Assembly (NCBI GenBank): GCA_033762715.1
Contig: JANRLL010000016.1
Coordinates: forward strand, 62,001-126,000
DNA: 64,000 bases
From: JANRLL01 sp033762715
Lineage (GTDB): Bacteria; Pseudomonadota; Alphaproteobacteria; Rickettsiales; SXRF01
Direction: 5' to 3'
Under the pieces are notes generated by a model. That model was not told the DNA's origin. It worked only from the letters and a program-made list of their open reading frames with translations, and searched no databases. The position numbers and the translations under genes were made by a program. Below, one piece after another: positions 16,901 to 24,902 of this stretch (the first letter of the stretch is position 1; each line of letters opens with the position of its first letter).

Positions 16901-19775
16901 AGCCGAACATCCCGAGCGTATTTCGGTTGGCATTTGCTGGCAGTTTGACGAAAAAGAAGACGCTGATTGTTTCCAGGTAACCACCCGCCCTGAGCAGGTG
17001 CGCATTATTCCCGTCGATTGGCGGGAGGCAAATGGCGTGTGTTGGGCGCGTCACCAAACGCAGCAACTATGGGACGGTGAGGAATACACGCTGCAAATCG
17101 ACAGCCATATGCGCTTTGTGCCTGGCTGGGACCGGTTGATGATTGAAGAACTCAAAGCCTGCCCGTCGGAAAAGCCGGTGATTTCTTCCAGTCCAGCCCC
17201 CTATATTCCGCCGAATAATTTGTTCCCTAATCCGCTGCCATCGATTCGCCGTGTGCTGCCGTTTCAGCCGGATGGCAATATTCGCGGGCGCGGCGAGATG
17301 CTGGAGCGCATTCCGGAAATGCCGCTCAATGGCGCGTTTATTGCTGCAGGCTATGTGTTTTCGCGCAGCGACATCATCAAAGAAGTACCATACGATCCGT
17401 ATCTGTATTTCGATCAGGAAGAAATTACCTATGCGGCGCGTATCTATACGCATGGGTGGGATATTTTCAGCGCGCGGCAACAATTCATTTATCATTATTA
17501 TAACGACGATAACAAAAGCGTCCGCCCGTTGCATTGGAATGATTTGAAGCAAACGGACATTCCCAAAATTCGCCATCTGCGCGAACGCGGGCTCAAGCGC
17601 TTCAATCACCTCACAGGCCATACGCTCTCTCAAGACCCCGATGTGCTGCAGGAGATTGAGCGTTACGGATTTGGCAAGGCCAGGAGCTTGGCGCAGTATG
17701 AGGAATATTGTGGGATTGATTTCAAGCGCAAGGTCGCATCGGAAAAAGCACTGCGCTGTTTCTTCATTCGTAATTTGCATCGCTATCTCACCCGCCCGAT
17801 TGGCGAAGCGGTAAGCAGCTCATCATCTGCCGCGGCAGCAACTAACTATACGGTCGGCGATTTTATTCCCTTCTTTGAAATGCCCGGCACTAACGGCAAG
17901 CTCAATGGCATCGAAACCAGGGGCGGCAAATCCTCGCTCTTACTGGTGGCGTCATTTGCTAAACCCAATGCATTGAAAGAAGCGCTACAAGCGCTGCAAT
18001 CATTAGCAGAAGAAGCCGAGTCCATACCGATTACTATTGTAGTGGATGGCACGGTAAACCAACTGATGCTGCTGCGTGAAAAGCTGCCGAATAAACCGAT
18101 CTTACTGAGCGATCCCGAGCGCCGGTTGCCGCGCATGTTAGGTCTGAGTGAAAATGTGGATCTTACCGGTTATGCGCTGGATCGCAATATGCGCATTCTC
18201 TGCCAAGCCAGTGGCGACAGTGTTTCCGCTAGCGTAAAGACTATCGTCACCGAGGCACAAAAAGCTAATCGTCAGCCATTAGCGGTGCAGGATACGCCAA
18301 AAACCTACGCGCTTAGCACACCGGCTTTGATTGTGCCGGATGTGTTCACGCCGGAATTTTGTGCGCGTTGCATCGAGGTATTCAAAACGGGCTATGTGTT
18401 TGATGGCACGGTGGGTGCCGAAGACAAGCTCTCCTACGTGCCGCAGGCCAAAGTGCGCAGCGACCATATTATCCACGGCGAGTTTTTAGGCGAAATTGAC
18501 CGCATCTTAAAACGCCGCCTGTTCCCTGAGATAGAAAAAATATTCGGCTTTAAGGTGACCCATCGTGAGCCTTATAAGATCGGCCTTTATGAAGGCGAGA
18601 AGCAGGGCGTATTTAAACCGCACCGCGATAATTTTATGCCAGCGCTCGGTTATCGCCGCGTGGCGGTTACCATCCAGCTCAACGACGAGTATGAGGGTGG
18701 CGGGTTGCGCTTTCCAGAATATGGTGATGATGTGTATCGTCCGGCCAAAGGCAGCGCCATTGCTTTTTCCTGCAATATGCTGCATGAGGCATTGCCGGTG
18801 ATAAAAGGCGGGCGCTTTATTATGGTGGGCTTTTTCCACGGCGAGGAAGATGAGCGCTACCGCCAGCAATACCAGATCGAAAAAGGCGAAGAACCGCATC
18901 CCGAAATGTTTGCGCTGCAACTCGGTGACGTGCCAGAATTACCGCAAAGCCGCCAGTTTTATTACCAATCGAAACCACCCATTTCAACAGGCTCTTCTAT
19001 GCAGCAGGCACCCGCAACCAGCGCTATTACCTTAGGCAAACATATCGCCAATAAAACCTATGAGTCGAGCCAGGCGATCATCATCGATAATTTCTTGCCG
19101 GAGGATGAATATCAGAAGCTGCATGATTATGCGGTGCGCACCGATTATGAATATGTGAATATGGAAGGCAAAGTGAATCGCGCCTGGCATTTGCAGGACC
19201 GTTCACCGCTACGCAGCAGCTATAATATGTTCTATACCGCCCAAGGCCTGCCGAACAAACACCCCAACCAATCCTACCCATCCAATACGCCGCTCGATGC
19301 GTTTGTGCGCCAGCTGCTGGCCGTGCAGCCGCATGTCGGTCATTTCGTGGGACAGGAAAGCAAAGACTGGGATCACGTGACGGTGACCTCCTGGCTCTAT
19401 CCGCCTGGTACCAGCCTGTCGATGCATAATGATGGCTCGGGCGTATATACCGGCGCCTATGTGTATTATCTCAATCAGAGCTGGCGGATGCATTGGGGCG
19501 GGTTGCTTTTGTTGCTGGATGAGGGCGGAAACCGTAAGATATTTCAGCATCGCCTGCAGCAGGATGAGCAGGAATTTTACCAGCGCAAATGGCTCAATGC
19601 CAACGATACCGACGATTTAGCGATGGAAGAGGGCATTGCGCGGTGCATCACGCCTAAGAAAAACCGCATTGTCTTTATCGCAAATAGTGCGTATCACATG
19701 GTAACGAGAGTCAATGAATCTGCCGGTGATGAGGTGCGGATGTCATTGGCGGGATTTTATAATAGGAAGTCATAA
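13965..19775 (+). CDS. Giant multidomain enzyme: four GT60-type GlcNAc transferase modules, peroxiredoxin-like module, two 2OG-Fe(II) dioxygenase modules
   Basis: A 1,936-residue protein with no signal peptide, so probably cytoplasmic. Four modules begin near residues 6, 313, 633 and 956, each with IFVxIASYRDxE. Each ends with an FxxEEI/FYGDEI segment, a YHYW-like segment and a tail resembling YGLGxARxLxDYxxFxGIDF. Modules 2–4 hold a DSHMRF motif (D402, D724, D1046); module 1 has QAH (95–97). A Ser-rich linker (about 1276–1290) leads to a peroxiredoxin-like fold (about 1294–1442, GDFIPFFEMPGTNG) lacking the peroxidatic Cys. Dioxygenase 1 (about 1446–1640) has H1553-x-D1555, H1607 and R1617. 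Dioxygenase 2 (about 1690–1936) has H1821-x-D1823, H1911 and R1925. Known of the families: GT60 Gnt1 adds GlcNAc to a hydroxyproline made by a prolyl 4-hydroxylase on Skp1. Inference: this protein hydroxylates and glycosylates an unknown target. Confidence 0.85.
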   Translation: MAQPRKRIFVQIASYRDPECQPTIDDLFAKAEHPARVFVGVCLQTDPKYDADCQLVPHPNVRVTAYDVQESQGAGWARNQAQKLWAGEEYTLQIQAHMRFESGWDTLFIDELEKLPSKKPALTAWLPSYVPPDRLEPLEDKLPIAAVARLGGGEDAQMIHMARRLVPASEAKGKIIPTPLWVGNFLFARSELFSEIAFDPHIYFWGEEINYSVRLYTHGWDLFHLNQLVAYHCWIRKDARDAALYRDQQHQKNRLALERNLQLLGLKQATRKEALDEIERYGLGSARTLQDYWAFAAIDFPGWWGYIQSDQPSIFVAIASYRDPELRHTIADLFDKAQSPHRLRVGVCLQVGESDEACMLPQDWDGRVRIQQVDYAKSKGAGWARSQAHALRQGEAFVLQIDSHMRFEAGWDAMLIDMLERAPSPKAVISGYASNYEPPNERYTHPGQVLRICVRGFAEEKHPQLLHMTGDFIAEQDPQAGGLYPSPFCIQNFLFARGSFFDEVPIDPHFAFYGDEISHGARLWTHGYDVFQPDHPVLYHYWIRGDQLHLHEYRDAHNKENNRSYQRIRHLLGFETTSNRDALKEIKKYGLGDVRALKDWWEFAGVDWTRKQIQETSKQGRWNLQHLRSSLPRIFVQIASYRDPECQWTVKDLFEKASHPERITIGICWQFIRSEDQHCFLEPYAYPDQVRVAEYDAKDSNGVCWARSITQSLWHGEEFTLQIDSHMRFEEGWDDRLISMWHECQNPKAVITSYPPGYTPPDDREPGRIYGISAKEFDTGGIFLMQGNPVYPLDALPSKPMRGAFISANLLFGPASIIADVPYDPYLYFFGEEISMAVRLWTQGYDLYHPNMPLAYHYWKRSQRVTHFDDHADWEALNARAYLRVKHLLGTQKTTDKAALAELSAYGLGTARSLADYQAYAGIDFAKQQISDKAYQGDFQTVAASKSSSGVPTGERIFVQIASYRDLECQWTVKDLFEKAEHPERISVGICWQFDEKEDADCFQVTTRPEQVRIIPVDWREANGVCWARHQTQQLWDGEEYTLQIDSHMRFVPGWDRLMIEELKACPSEKPVISSSPAPYIPPNNLFPNPLPSIRRVLPFQPDGNIRGRGEMLERIPEMPLNGAFIAAGYVFSRSDIIKEVPYDPYLYFDQEEITYAARIYTHGWDIFSARQQFIYHYYNDDNKSVRPLHWNDLKQTDIPKIRHLRERGLKRFNHLTGHTLSQDPDVLQEIERYGFGKARSLAQYEEYCGIDFKRKVASEKALRCFFIRNLHRYLTRPIGEAVSSSSSAAAATNYTVGDFIPFFEMPGTNGKLNGIETRGGKSSLLLVASFAKPNALKEALQALQSLAEEAESIPITIVVDGTVNQLMLLREKLPNKPILLSDPERRLPRMLGLSENVDLTGYALDRNMRILCQASGDSVSASVKTIVTEAQKANRQPLAVQDTPKTYALSTPALIVPDVFTPEFCARCIEVFKTGYVFDGTVGAEDKLSYVPQAKVRSDHIIHGEFLGEIDRILKRRLFPEIEKIFGFKVTHREPYKIGLYEGEKQGVFKPHRDNFMPALGYRRVAVTIQLNDEYEGGGLRFPEYGDDVYRPAKGSAIAFSCNMLHEALPVIKGGRFIMVGFFHGEEDERYRQQYQIEKGEEPHPEMFALQLGDVPELPQSRQFYYQSKPPISTGSSMQQAPATSAITLGKHIANKTYESSQAIIIDNFLPEDEYQKLHDYAVRTDYEYVNMEGKVNRAWHLQDRSPLRSSYNMFYTAQGLPNKHPNQSYPSNTPLDAFVRQLLAVQPHVGHFVGQESKDWDHVTVTSWLYPPGTSLSMHNDGSGVYTGAYVYYLNQSWRMHWGGLLLLLDEGGNRKIFQHRLQQDEQEFYQRKWLNANDTDDLAMEEGIARCITPKKNRIVFIANSAYHMVTRVNESAGDEVRMSLAGFYNRKS
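14415..14422 (+). repeat. G8 homopolymer inside the giant glycosyltransferase gene
   Basis: Eight consecutive G residues encode Gly151–Gly153 in the first glycosyltransferase module. Homopolymeric G tracts in glycan-modifying genes of some bacteria slip during replication and switch the gene on and off. A one-base change here would truncate the protein near residue 155 of 1,936. Eight is near the lower limit for efficient slippage. Confidence 0.5.
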
Positions 19776-19777
19776 CG

Positions 19778-21355
19778 ATGAGTATCAAAGATCTTGCAAC
19801 CCAGTCGAACGCATGGCCATTTCAGGAAGCGCTGGCGCTGGTTGAGCGCTATAAGAGTGCGCCGCCCGCCAAAGGTTATGTACTGTTTGAAACAGGTTAC
19901 GGCCCGTCTGGCTTGCCGCATATCGGCACGTTCGGCGAAGTGGCTCGTACCACCATGGTGCGCCGCGCCTTTGAACAGATCTCCGATATTCCCACCAAGC
20001 TGATTTGTTTTTCTGACGATATGGACGGGTTGCGAAAAGTGCCGGATAATTTGCCGAATGCCGATATGATTGCAGCCAATCTTGGAAAGCCGCTCACCTC
20101 GGTGCCCGATCCGTTTGGCACGCACGAAAGCTTCGGCGCGCATATGAATGCACGCCTGCGCGCATTTCTAGATCATTTCGGTTTTGACTATGAATTTAAA
20201 AGCTCCACTACCACCTATAAAGCCGGTGAATTTGATAAGGCGCTGCTGAGCATTTTGAATCGCTATGATCAGGTGATGGAAGTGATGCTGCCGACGCTGG
20301 GCGAAGAGCGCCAACAAACCTATAGTCCGTTTTTGCCGGTATCGCCGCGTTCGGGCAAAGTGCTGCTTGCCAAAGTATTCGAGCGTAATGTTGCCAAAGG
20401 CACCATCGTCTATGAAGAAGAAGACGGCAGCAAAGAAGAAGTGCCGGTAACCGGTGGGCATTGCAAATTGCAATGGAAGCCCGATATGGGCATGCGTTGG
20501 GCGGCGCTCGGCGTGGATTACGAAATGTACGGCAAAGACCATCTGGTATCGGCCGAGCTTTATAGCGCCATTTGCACCATCGCTGGCGGCATGCCGCCGC
20601 AGCAGATGATGTATGAGCTGTTCTTGGATGATAAAGGCCAGAAGATTTCCAAATCAAAAGGCAACGGCATCACCATCGATGAATGGCTGCGTTACGCGCC
20701 GCAGGAATCGTTGAGCCTCTATATGTTCCAATCGCCGCGCAAGGCGAAGAAGCTTTATTTCGATGTGATTCCCAAAGCGGTGGATGAGTATCAGACCTTC
20801 TTGGATAAGTTCGCTGCTCAAAGCGAGGTGGATAAGCTGAATAATCCGGTTTTTCATATTCATGGCGGCAAACCGCCTGTGGCTGAGAAGTTGCCAAGCT
20901 TCAACCTGCTGCTGAATTTGGCCGGTGTGGCCAATGCGGAAGATCCGAAAGTGCTATGGGGCTTTATCGGTAATTACCTGCCAGGCGCGACACCTGCTAC
21001 CCATCCGTTCCTCGATAAGCTGGTGCAGGGCGCGGTGAATTATTATCAGGATTTTGTGAAGCCTACGAAAAAATACCGCCTGCCTACCGACGTGGAAGAA
21101 AAGGCATTGCAGGATTTAGCAACCTATTTAGAAAATGCGCCGGCGGGTGCCACAGCTGAAGAAATGCAAACCGAGATTTATGAAATCGGCAAAAAACATT
21201 TCGGTGAGAATTTGAAAGCCTGGTTTTCAGCGCAATATGAAACACTGCTTGGTCAACCACAAGGGCCGCGTATGGGCTCATTTGCCGCGCTCTATGGCAA
21301 GGCTGAAACCGTTGCGCTGATTCGCAAGGTGCTGGCAAAGGAATTAGCGGCGTAA
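19778..21355 (+). CDS. lysK: Lysyl-tRNA synthetase, class I
   Basis: Archaeal-type class I LysRS, 525 residues, found in alphaproteobacteria, spirochaetes and archaea instead of the class II enzyme. The HIGH-type signature is GYGPSGLPHIGTFGEV and the KMSKS loop is QKISKSKGNGITIDEW. The C-terminal alpha-helical anticodon-binding cage follows. It starts 2 bp after the giant glycosyltransferase gene, with a weak GGAAG ribosome-binding site. The only tRNA gene in the window is a tRNA-Lys(TTT), at 58825. Transcription may be shared with the upstream gene, although no functional link is implied. Confidence 0.95.
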   Translation: MSIKDLATQSNAWPFQEALALVERYKSAPPAKGYVLFETGYGPSGLPHIGTFGEVARTTMVRRAFEQISDIPTKLICFSDDMDGLRKVPDNLPNADMIAANLGKPLTSVPDPFGTHESFGAHMNARLRAFLDHFGFDYEFKSSTTTYKAGEFDKALLSILNRYDQVMEVMLPTLGEERQQTYSPFLPVSPRSGKVLLAKVFERNVAKGTIVYEEEDGSKEEVPVTGGHCKLQWKPDMGMRWAALGVDYEMYGKDHLVSAELYSAICTIAGGMPPQQMMYELFLDDKGQKISKSKGNGITIDEWLRYAPQESLSLYMFQSPRKAKKLYFDVIPKAVDEYQTFLDKFAAQSEVDKLNNPVFHIHGGKPPVAEKLPSFNLLLNLAGVANAEDPKVLWGFIGNYLPGATPATHPFLDKLVQGAVNYYQDFVKPTKKYRLPTDVEEKALQDLATYLENAPAGATAEEMQTEIYEIGKKHFGENLKAWFSAQYETLLGQPQGPRMGSFAALYGKAETVALIRKVLAKELAA

Positions 21356-21356
21356 T

Positions 21357-21875
21357 ATGACAGGGTCCCTCTCATTTGATGAAGCAAGCAATGCGCTTAA
21401 GCAAGTGCTAAGCGATGATAATGCATCGCTTAAAAGCAAGCTCTCTGCTTTGCAGGCGGTGCTGGATCACGAGGATGTGAGAACAGCGCTTCATGATTTG
21501 GCGTCACTCGATATAGAGGGCAGCACGCCTGGCATGAAGTCTTATAATAAAGCACAGGAAGTACGTCACCATGTGGGTAATTCGTTGATTGCTGTGTCTA
21601 TAATTCCAGCCCTATTAAAAAAACTAGAGACCCAACCCGAAGCTAAAATCATGACCTTGGGTGCGATGGATATTGTACAGAGCTCAGTAATAGAATTAGC
21701 GACGCGCCCTGGTATGCCGCTGGATGATTTAGCGCAATCGCTTGATGGCCACCCGCACAAAGCCGAGATGGAAAGAGCCATTGCAGCCTTGCGCAAATTA
21801 GTAGCAACGGCGGCCGAGGTTCAACCTTTCATGACCTCGATCTCATCGCAATCAGCCAGTGCGACGCGCGGATGA
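21357..21875 (+). CDS. Uncharacterised helical protein
   Basis: A 172-residue soluble protein that I do not recognise. It is predicted to be mostly alpha-helical, with no signal peptide or membrane span. The segment EVRHHVGNSLIAVSIIPALL has a His-x3-Asn spacing reminiscent of histidine-kinase dimerisation or histidine phosphotransferase helices. No ATP-binding domain follows, so this is only a faint resemblance. It starts 1 bp after lysK, and its TGA overlaps the ATG of the HAD phosphatase gene, so it sits in the lysK operon. Confidence 0.6.
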   Translation: MTGSLSFDEASNALKQVLSDDNASLKSKLSALQAVLDHEDVRTALHDLASLDIEGSTPGMKSYNKAQEVRHHVGNSLIAVSIIPALLKKLETQPEAKIMTLGAMDIVQSSVIELATRPGMPLDDLAQSLDGHPHKAEMERAIAALRKLVATAAEVQPFMTSISSQSASATRG

Positions 21876-22705
21876 TTCACGCTATCTCCAACTTCTCGAC
21901 CCTTGCCGATCGCTATGATGCATTTTTACTCGATGTGTGGGGCGTGATTCATGATGGTTCACACCTCTATCCTGGCGTGCATGAGACGCTCACGCAACTA
22001 CGCGCGCGCGGCAAAAAAATCATTTTTATTTCAAACGCGCCCAGACGAGCGCATAAGGTCGAAGCAGTGCTCAATAAGCTCGGCATTGAAAAAACGCTGT
22101 ATGATATGGTGATGACGTCGGGCGAGGCGGGGTTTCAATGGTTGGCCGCCGGTAAAGCCAGTTGGGAAAAGCGCTATTTCTATATCGGACCGGACAAAGA
22201 TCTCGATGTGCTGGATGGACTGGATTACGTCATGGAACCCGATATTGCCCAGTCCAATTTCATTCTCAATGTTGGGTTTGGCAGCGAAAATGATTCCAAC
22301 GAAGATTGGTCGCCAGTGCTAGAGGCGGCGAGTGCTAAGCATCTGCCGATGCTATGCCTGAATCCCGATCTGGAAGTGGTGAAGCAAAATGGCGCACGTT
22401 TTGGTTGCGCTGGTGTGGTTGCTGAAGCTTACGTCAAGCGAGGCGGGTATGTGGTGTGGTTTGGAAAACCCTATCCTGAAGTGTATGAATATTGTTTCCG
22501 CACATTAGAAGGCATGGATAAAAAACGTATCCTCGCCGTGGGTGATGGGCTGCATACGGATATTGCCGGTGCGCTCAATACAACCATTGATGCTGCACTC
22601 ATTAGTGGTGGGTTGCTGGTTGGCAAGTCTGCCGATGATATTGAAGCGCTGTGCCGAAAACAAGGCACTGTGCCGCATTATGTGGCGCCGGCATTCCGCT
22701 GGTAG
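21872..22705 (+). CDS. HAD-superfamily subfamily IIA hydrolase (TIGR01459 type)
   Basis: A 277-residue haloacid-dehalogenase-fold phosphatase. Motif I is AFLLDVWGVIHDG with the nucleophile D21. Motif II is IIFISNAPRRAHK, the conserved Lys region is VVWFGKPYPEVY, and motif IV is ILAVGDGLHTDIAGA. The DVWGVIHDG signature is typical of the alphaproteobacterial TIGR01459 group, distant from NagD. The substrate is unknown. It overlaps the upstream gene by 4 bp (ATGA) and its stop abuts that of the convergent thioredoxin-like gene. Confidence 0.87.
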   Translation: MIHAISNFSTLADRYDAFLLDVWGVIHDGSHLYPGVHETLTQLRARGKKIIFISNAPRRAHKVEAVLNKLGIEKTLYDMVMTSGEAGFQWLAAGKASWEKRYFYIGPDKDLDVLDGLDYVMEPDIAQSNFILNVGFGSENDSNEDWSPVLEAASAKHLPMLCLNPDLEVVKQNGARFGCAGVVAEAYVKRGGYVVWFGKPYPEVYEYCFRTLEGMDKKRILAVGDGLHTDIAGALNTTIDAALISGGLLVGKSADDIEALCRKQGTVPHYVAPAFRW

Positions 22706-23209
22706 CTATTTCAAATGTTCTTCCAGGAATTGTTTGGCCTGCTCGCCTTGCCAGCGAATAGGGCCTGAACTGATCGATAGGGCATTACCTTTGCTATCGA
22801 TAAAGATAGTAGTCGGCAGCCCTTTTAAACGCAGCGAATAAAAAAGCGTATAGTTCATATCGAAATAGGGGGTGAGATTGCCTAGGTCATGCAGGGCAAA
22901 AAACATCTTCACTTTTTCGGGATTATTATCTAGCGACAGCGGCAACACGCGAAAGCCTTTCGGGCCATATTCGCCTGCCGCTTTATTGAGTTCGGGCATT
23001 TCCCCAATGCAAGGCACACACCAGGTTGCCCAGAAATGGATAGCGGTGAGCTTGGCTGAGCTGGCATCCAAAGTCTGCTTATTACCGGAAATATCGCTAT
23101 ATTCTATCGTATGAAAGCTTTGCTCGGCATGAGCCGGCGCGCCTAGCCATAAAAAGGCGGCAATGATACTTGCCAAGCACCCCGTAATCCTTGTATGTAT
23201 TGGAAACAT
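22706..23209 (-). CDS. TlpA/ResA-like periplasmic thiol-disulfide oxidoreductase
   Basis: A 167-residue exported thioredoxin-fold protein. An N-terminal signal peptide ends near APAHAEQ (about residue 29). The active site is HFWATWCVPCIGEMPELN (CVPC), and the later LKGLPTTIFIDSKG carries the cis-Pro. TlpA/ResA proteins reduce thiols in periplasmic apo-cytochromes or copper-chaperone targets; the partner is unknown here. It is divergent from argH (26 bp between starts) and convergent with the HAD gene. Confidence 0.88.
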   Translation of the reverse strand: MFPIHTRITGCLASIIAAFLWLGAPAHAEQSFHTIEYSDISGNKQTLDASSAKLTAIHFWATWCVPCIGEMPELNKAAGEYGPKGFRVLPLSLDNNPEKVKMFFALHDLGNLTPYFDMNYTLFYSLRLKGLPTTIFIDSKGNALSISSGPIRWQGEQAKQFLEEHLK

Positions 23210-23235
23210 CGTAAGAAAACCTATAACTGTTTCAT

Positions 23236-24657
23236 ATGGCCGGTTCTAAAAAAGCAAAAGCGACATCCAAATCATCTCCCGCCAATCAAATGTGGGGAGG
23301 GCAGTTTACGCTCGCGCCTTCTGAGCTGCTATCTAAGATTAATGCATCTATCAGCTTTGACAAGCGGCTTTACCGTCAGGATATCGCAGGCTCCATCGCG
23401 CATGCCAAGATGCTGGCTAAGCAACGTATCATCAGCGACGCTGATGCGAAGGCGATCATCAAAGGCCTAGGCGATATATTGCGCGATATTGAAGCAGGGC
23501 GTTTTGAATTCAAAGACAGCCTGGAAGATATTCATATGAATATTGAAGCAGCGCTCAAAGAACGTATTGGCGAGGCGGCAGGGCGTGTGCATACCGCGCG
23601 TTCACGCAACGACCAGGTGGCAACCGATTTTAAGCTCTATGTGCGTGATGCGCTCGATGCGTTTGATGGCTCATTGGCCGCTTTGCAAAAGGCATTGATT
23701 AAACGTGCGGACGAACATAGCGAAACCCTCATGCCTGGCTTTACCCATCTGCAAGTAGCACAACCTATTGTGCTCGGGCATCATCTGTTAGCGTATGTCG
23801 ACATGATTGGCCGCGATCGCAGCCGCGTGGCCGATGCGCGCGCACGGCTTAACTATATGCCGCTCGGCTCAGCCGCCTTGGCAGGCACATCTTTTCCGAT
23901 TGATCGCGCCTTTGTGGCCAAAGAATTAGGCTTTACGGCTGCGATGACCAATTCGCTCGATGCGGTCTCAGACCGTGATTTCGCGCTCGAATTTTTATCG
24001 CTCGCCTCGATCTGCGCCGTGCATTTGTCGCGCTTGGCAGAAGAAATGATTTTATGGTCGAGCACGCAATTTGGTTTCATCCGTTTTTCCGATGCCTATT
24101 CGACCGGCAGCTCGATCATGCCGCAAAAGCGTAATCCCGATGCGGCGGAATTGGTACGTGGTAAATCGGGACGTATCTTTGGCCATCTGATGGGATTGCT
24201 TACCACCATGAAGGCGTTGCCGTTGGCCTATAACAAAGACATGCAGGAAGATAAAGAAGCTGTGTTTGATGCGGTGGACAACATCTTGCTTTGTGTGCAG
24301 GCGATGGCGGGCATGGTGCAGGATTTCAAAGCCGATACCGGCAAGATGGAACAAGCCGCCTCCGAAGGCTACGCCAATGCGACCGATATTGCCGACTGGT
24401 TAGTCAAACAACTCAAGATGCCGTTTCGCGATGCGCATCACGTGACTGCGCGGTTGGTGGGGCTGGCCAGCAAAAAAGGTAAAAAGCTCGAAGAGCTTTC
24501 GCTGGCTGAGATGCAAAGCGTGGAAAAGAAAATCACCCCTGCTTTGTTTACGGTATTGAGCCCAAAAAAATCAGCGGCCAGCCGTATCAGCTTTGGCGGC
24601 ACGGCGCCGGTGAATGTAAAAAAAGCTATCGCTGAGGCGAAAAAGAAATGGTTGTAA
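23236..24657 (+). CDS. argH: Argininosuccinate lyase
   Basis: Last enzyme of arginine synthesis: splits argininosuccinate into arginine and fumarate in the cytoplasm. It has 473 residues, with a short Lys/Ser-rich N-terminal extension before MWGGQFTLAPSELL. The superfamily signature GSSIMPQKRNPDAAELVRGKSG is intact, as are VHTARSRNDQVATDF and the HLQVAQPIVLGHHL block. It is followed without a gap by lptM and lysA, the usual alphaproteobacterial argH–lptM–lysA cluster that joins arginine and lysine synthesis genes. Confidence 0.97.
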   Translation: MAGSKKAKATSKSSPANQMWGGQFTLAPSELLSKINASISFDKRLYRQDIAGSIAHAKMLAKQRIISDADAKAIIKGLGDILRDIEAGRFEFKDSLEDIHMNIEAALKERIGEAAGRVHTARSRNDQVATDFKLYVRDALDAFDGSLAALQKALIKRADEHSETLMPGFTHLQVAQPIVLGHHLLAYVDMIGRDRSRVADARARLNYMPLGSAALAGTSFPIDRAFVAKELGFTAAMTNSLDAVSDRDFALEFLSLASICAVHLSRLAEEMILWSSTQFGFIRFSDAYSTGSSIMPQKRNPDAAELVRGKSGRIFGHLMGLLTTMKALPLAYNKDMQEDKEAVFDAVDNILLCVQAMAGMVQDFKADTGKMEQAASEGYANATDIADWLVKQLKMPFRDAHHVTARLVGLASKKGKKLEELSLAEMQSVEKKITPALFTVLSPKKSAASRISFGGTAPVNVKKAIAEAKKKWL

Positions 24658-24902
24658 AACGCATCGTTCAATTGATTCTTCTAATGGTTGCAGCAAGCAT
24701 GGTTGCCGGCTGCGGTATTAAGCGCGATCTGAAATCCCCTATGCAGCTGCAGCGCGAAGCCGATAGAAAAGCTAAGAAAGAAGAAAAAGATAAAAAACGC
24801 AGAGAAAAGCAAGCACAGGAAGCCGCCGAAAAAGCCAAGAAAGAAGCAGAAGAAGTACAGCCGCCCGCCATAGATGCAGTTGCGCCTGAGGAGGCGAAGT
24901 AA
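24648..24902 (+). CDS. lptM: LptM-like small lipoprotein
   Basis: An 84-residue lipoprotein. The signal peptide ends in the lipobox MVAGC, followed by GIKRDLKSP, matching the Cys-Gly-x-Lys start typical of LptM (YifL). The remainder is a highly charged Lys/Glu coiled-coil-like tail. In E. coli LptM stabilises the LptDE outer-membrane lipopolysaccharide translocon. The tail is longer and more charged than usual, so the role is inferred from lipobox context and position. It overlaps the argH end by 10 bp and its TAA abuts the GTG of lysA. Confidence 0.75.
   Translation: MVVKRIVQLILLMVAASMVAGCGIKRDLKSPMQLQREADRKAKKEEKDKKRREKQAQEAAEKAKKEAEEVQPPAIDAVAPEEAK

Noticed and set aside
17067..17780. 237-codon open frame antisense to the giant glycosyltransferase gene
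   Set aside because: A shadow of a repeated coding sequence; similar shadows occur opposite each repeat module.
13965..19775. Assembly artefact or tandem duplication error producing the four transferase repeats
   Set aside because: The repeats differ throughout in protein and DNA sequence and keep one open frame, so they are old diverged duplications rather than a misassembly.
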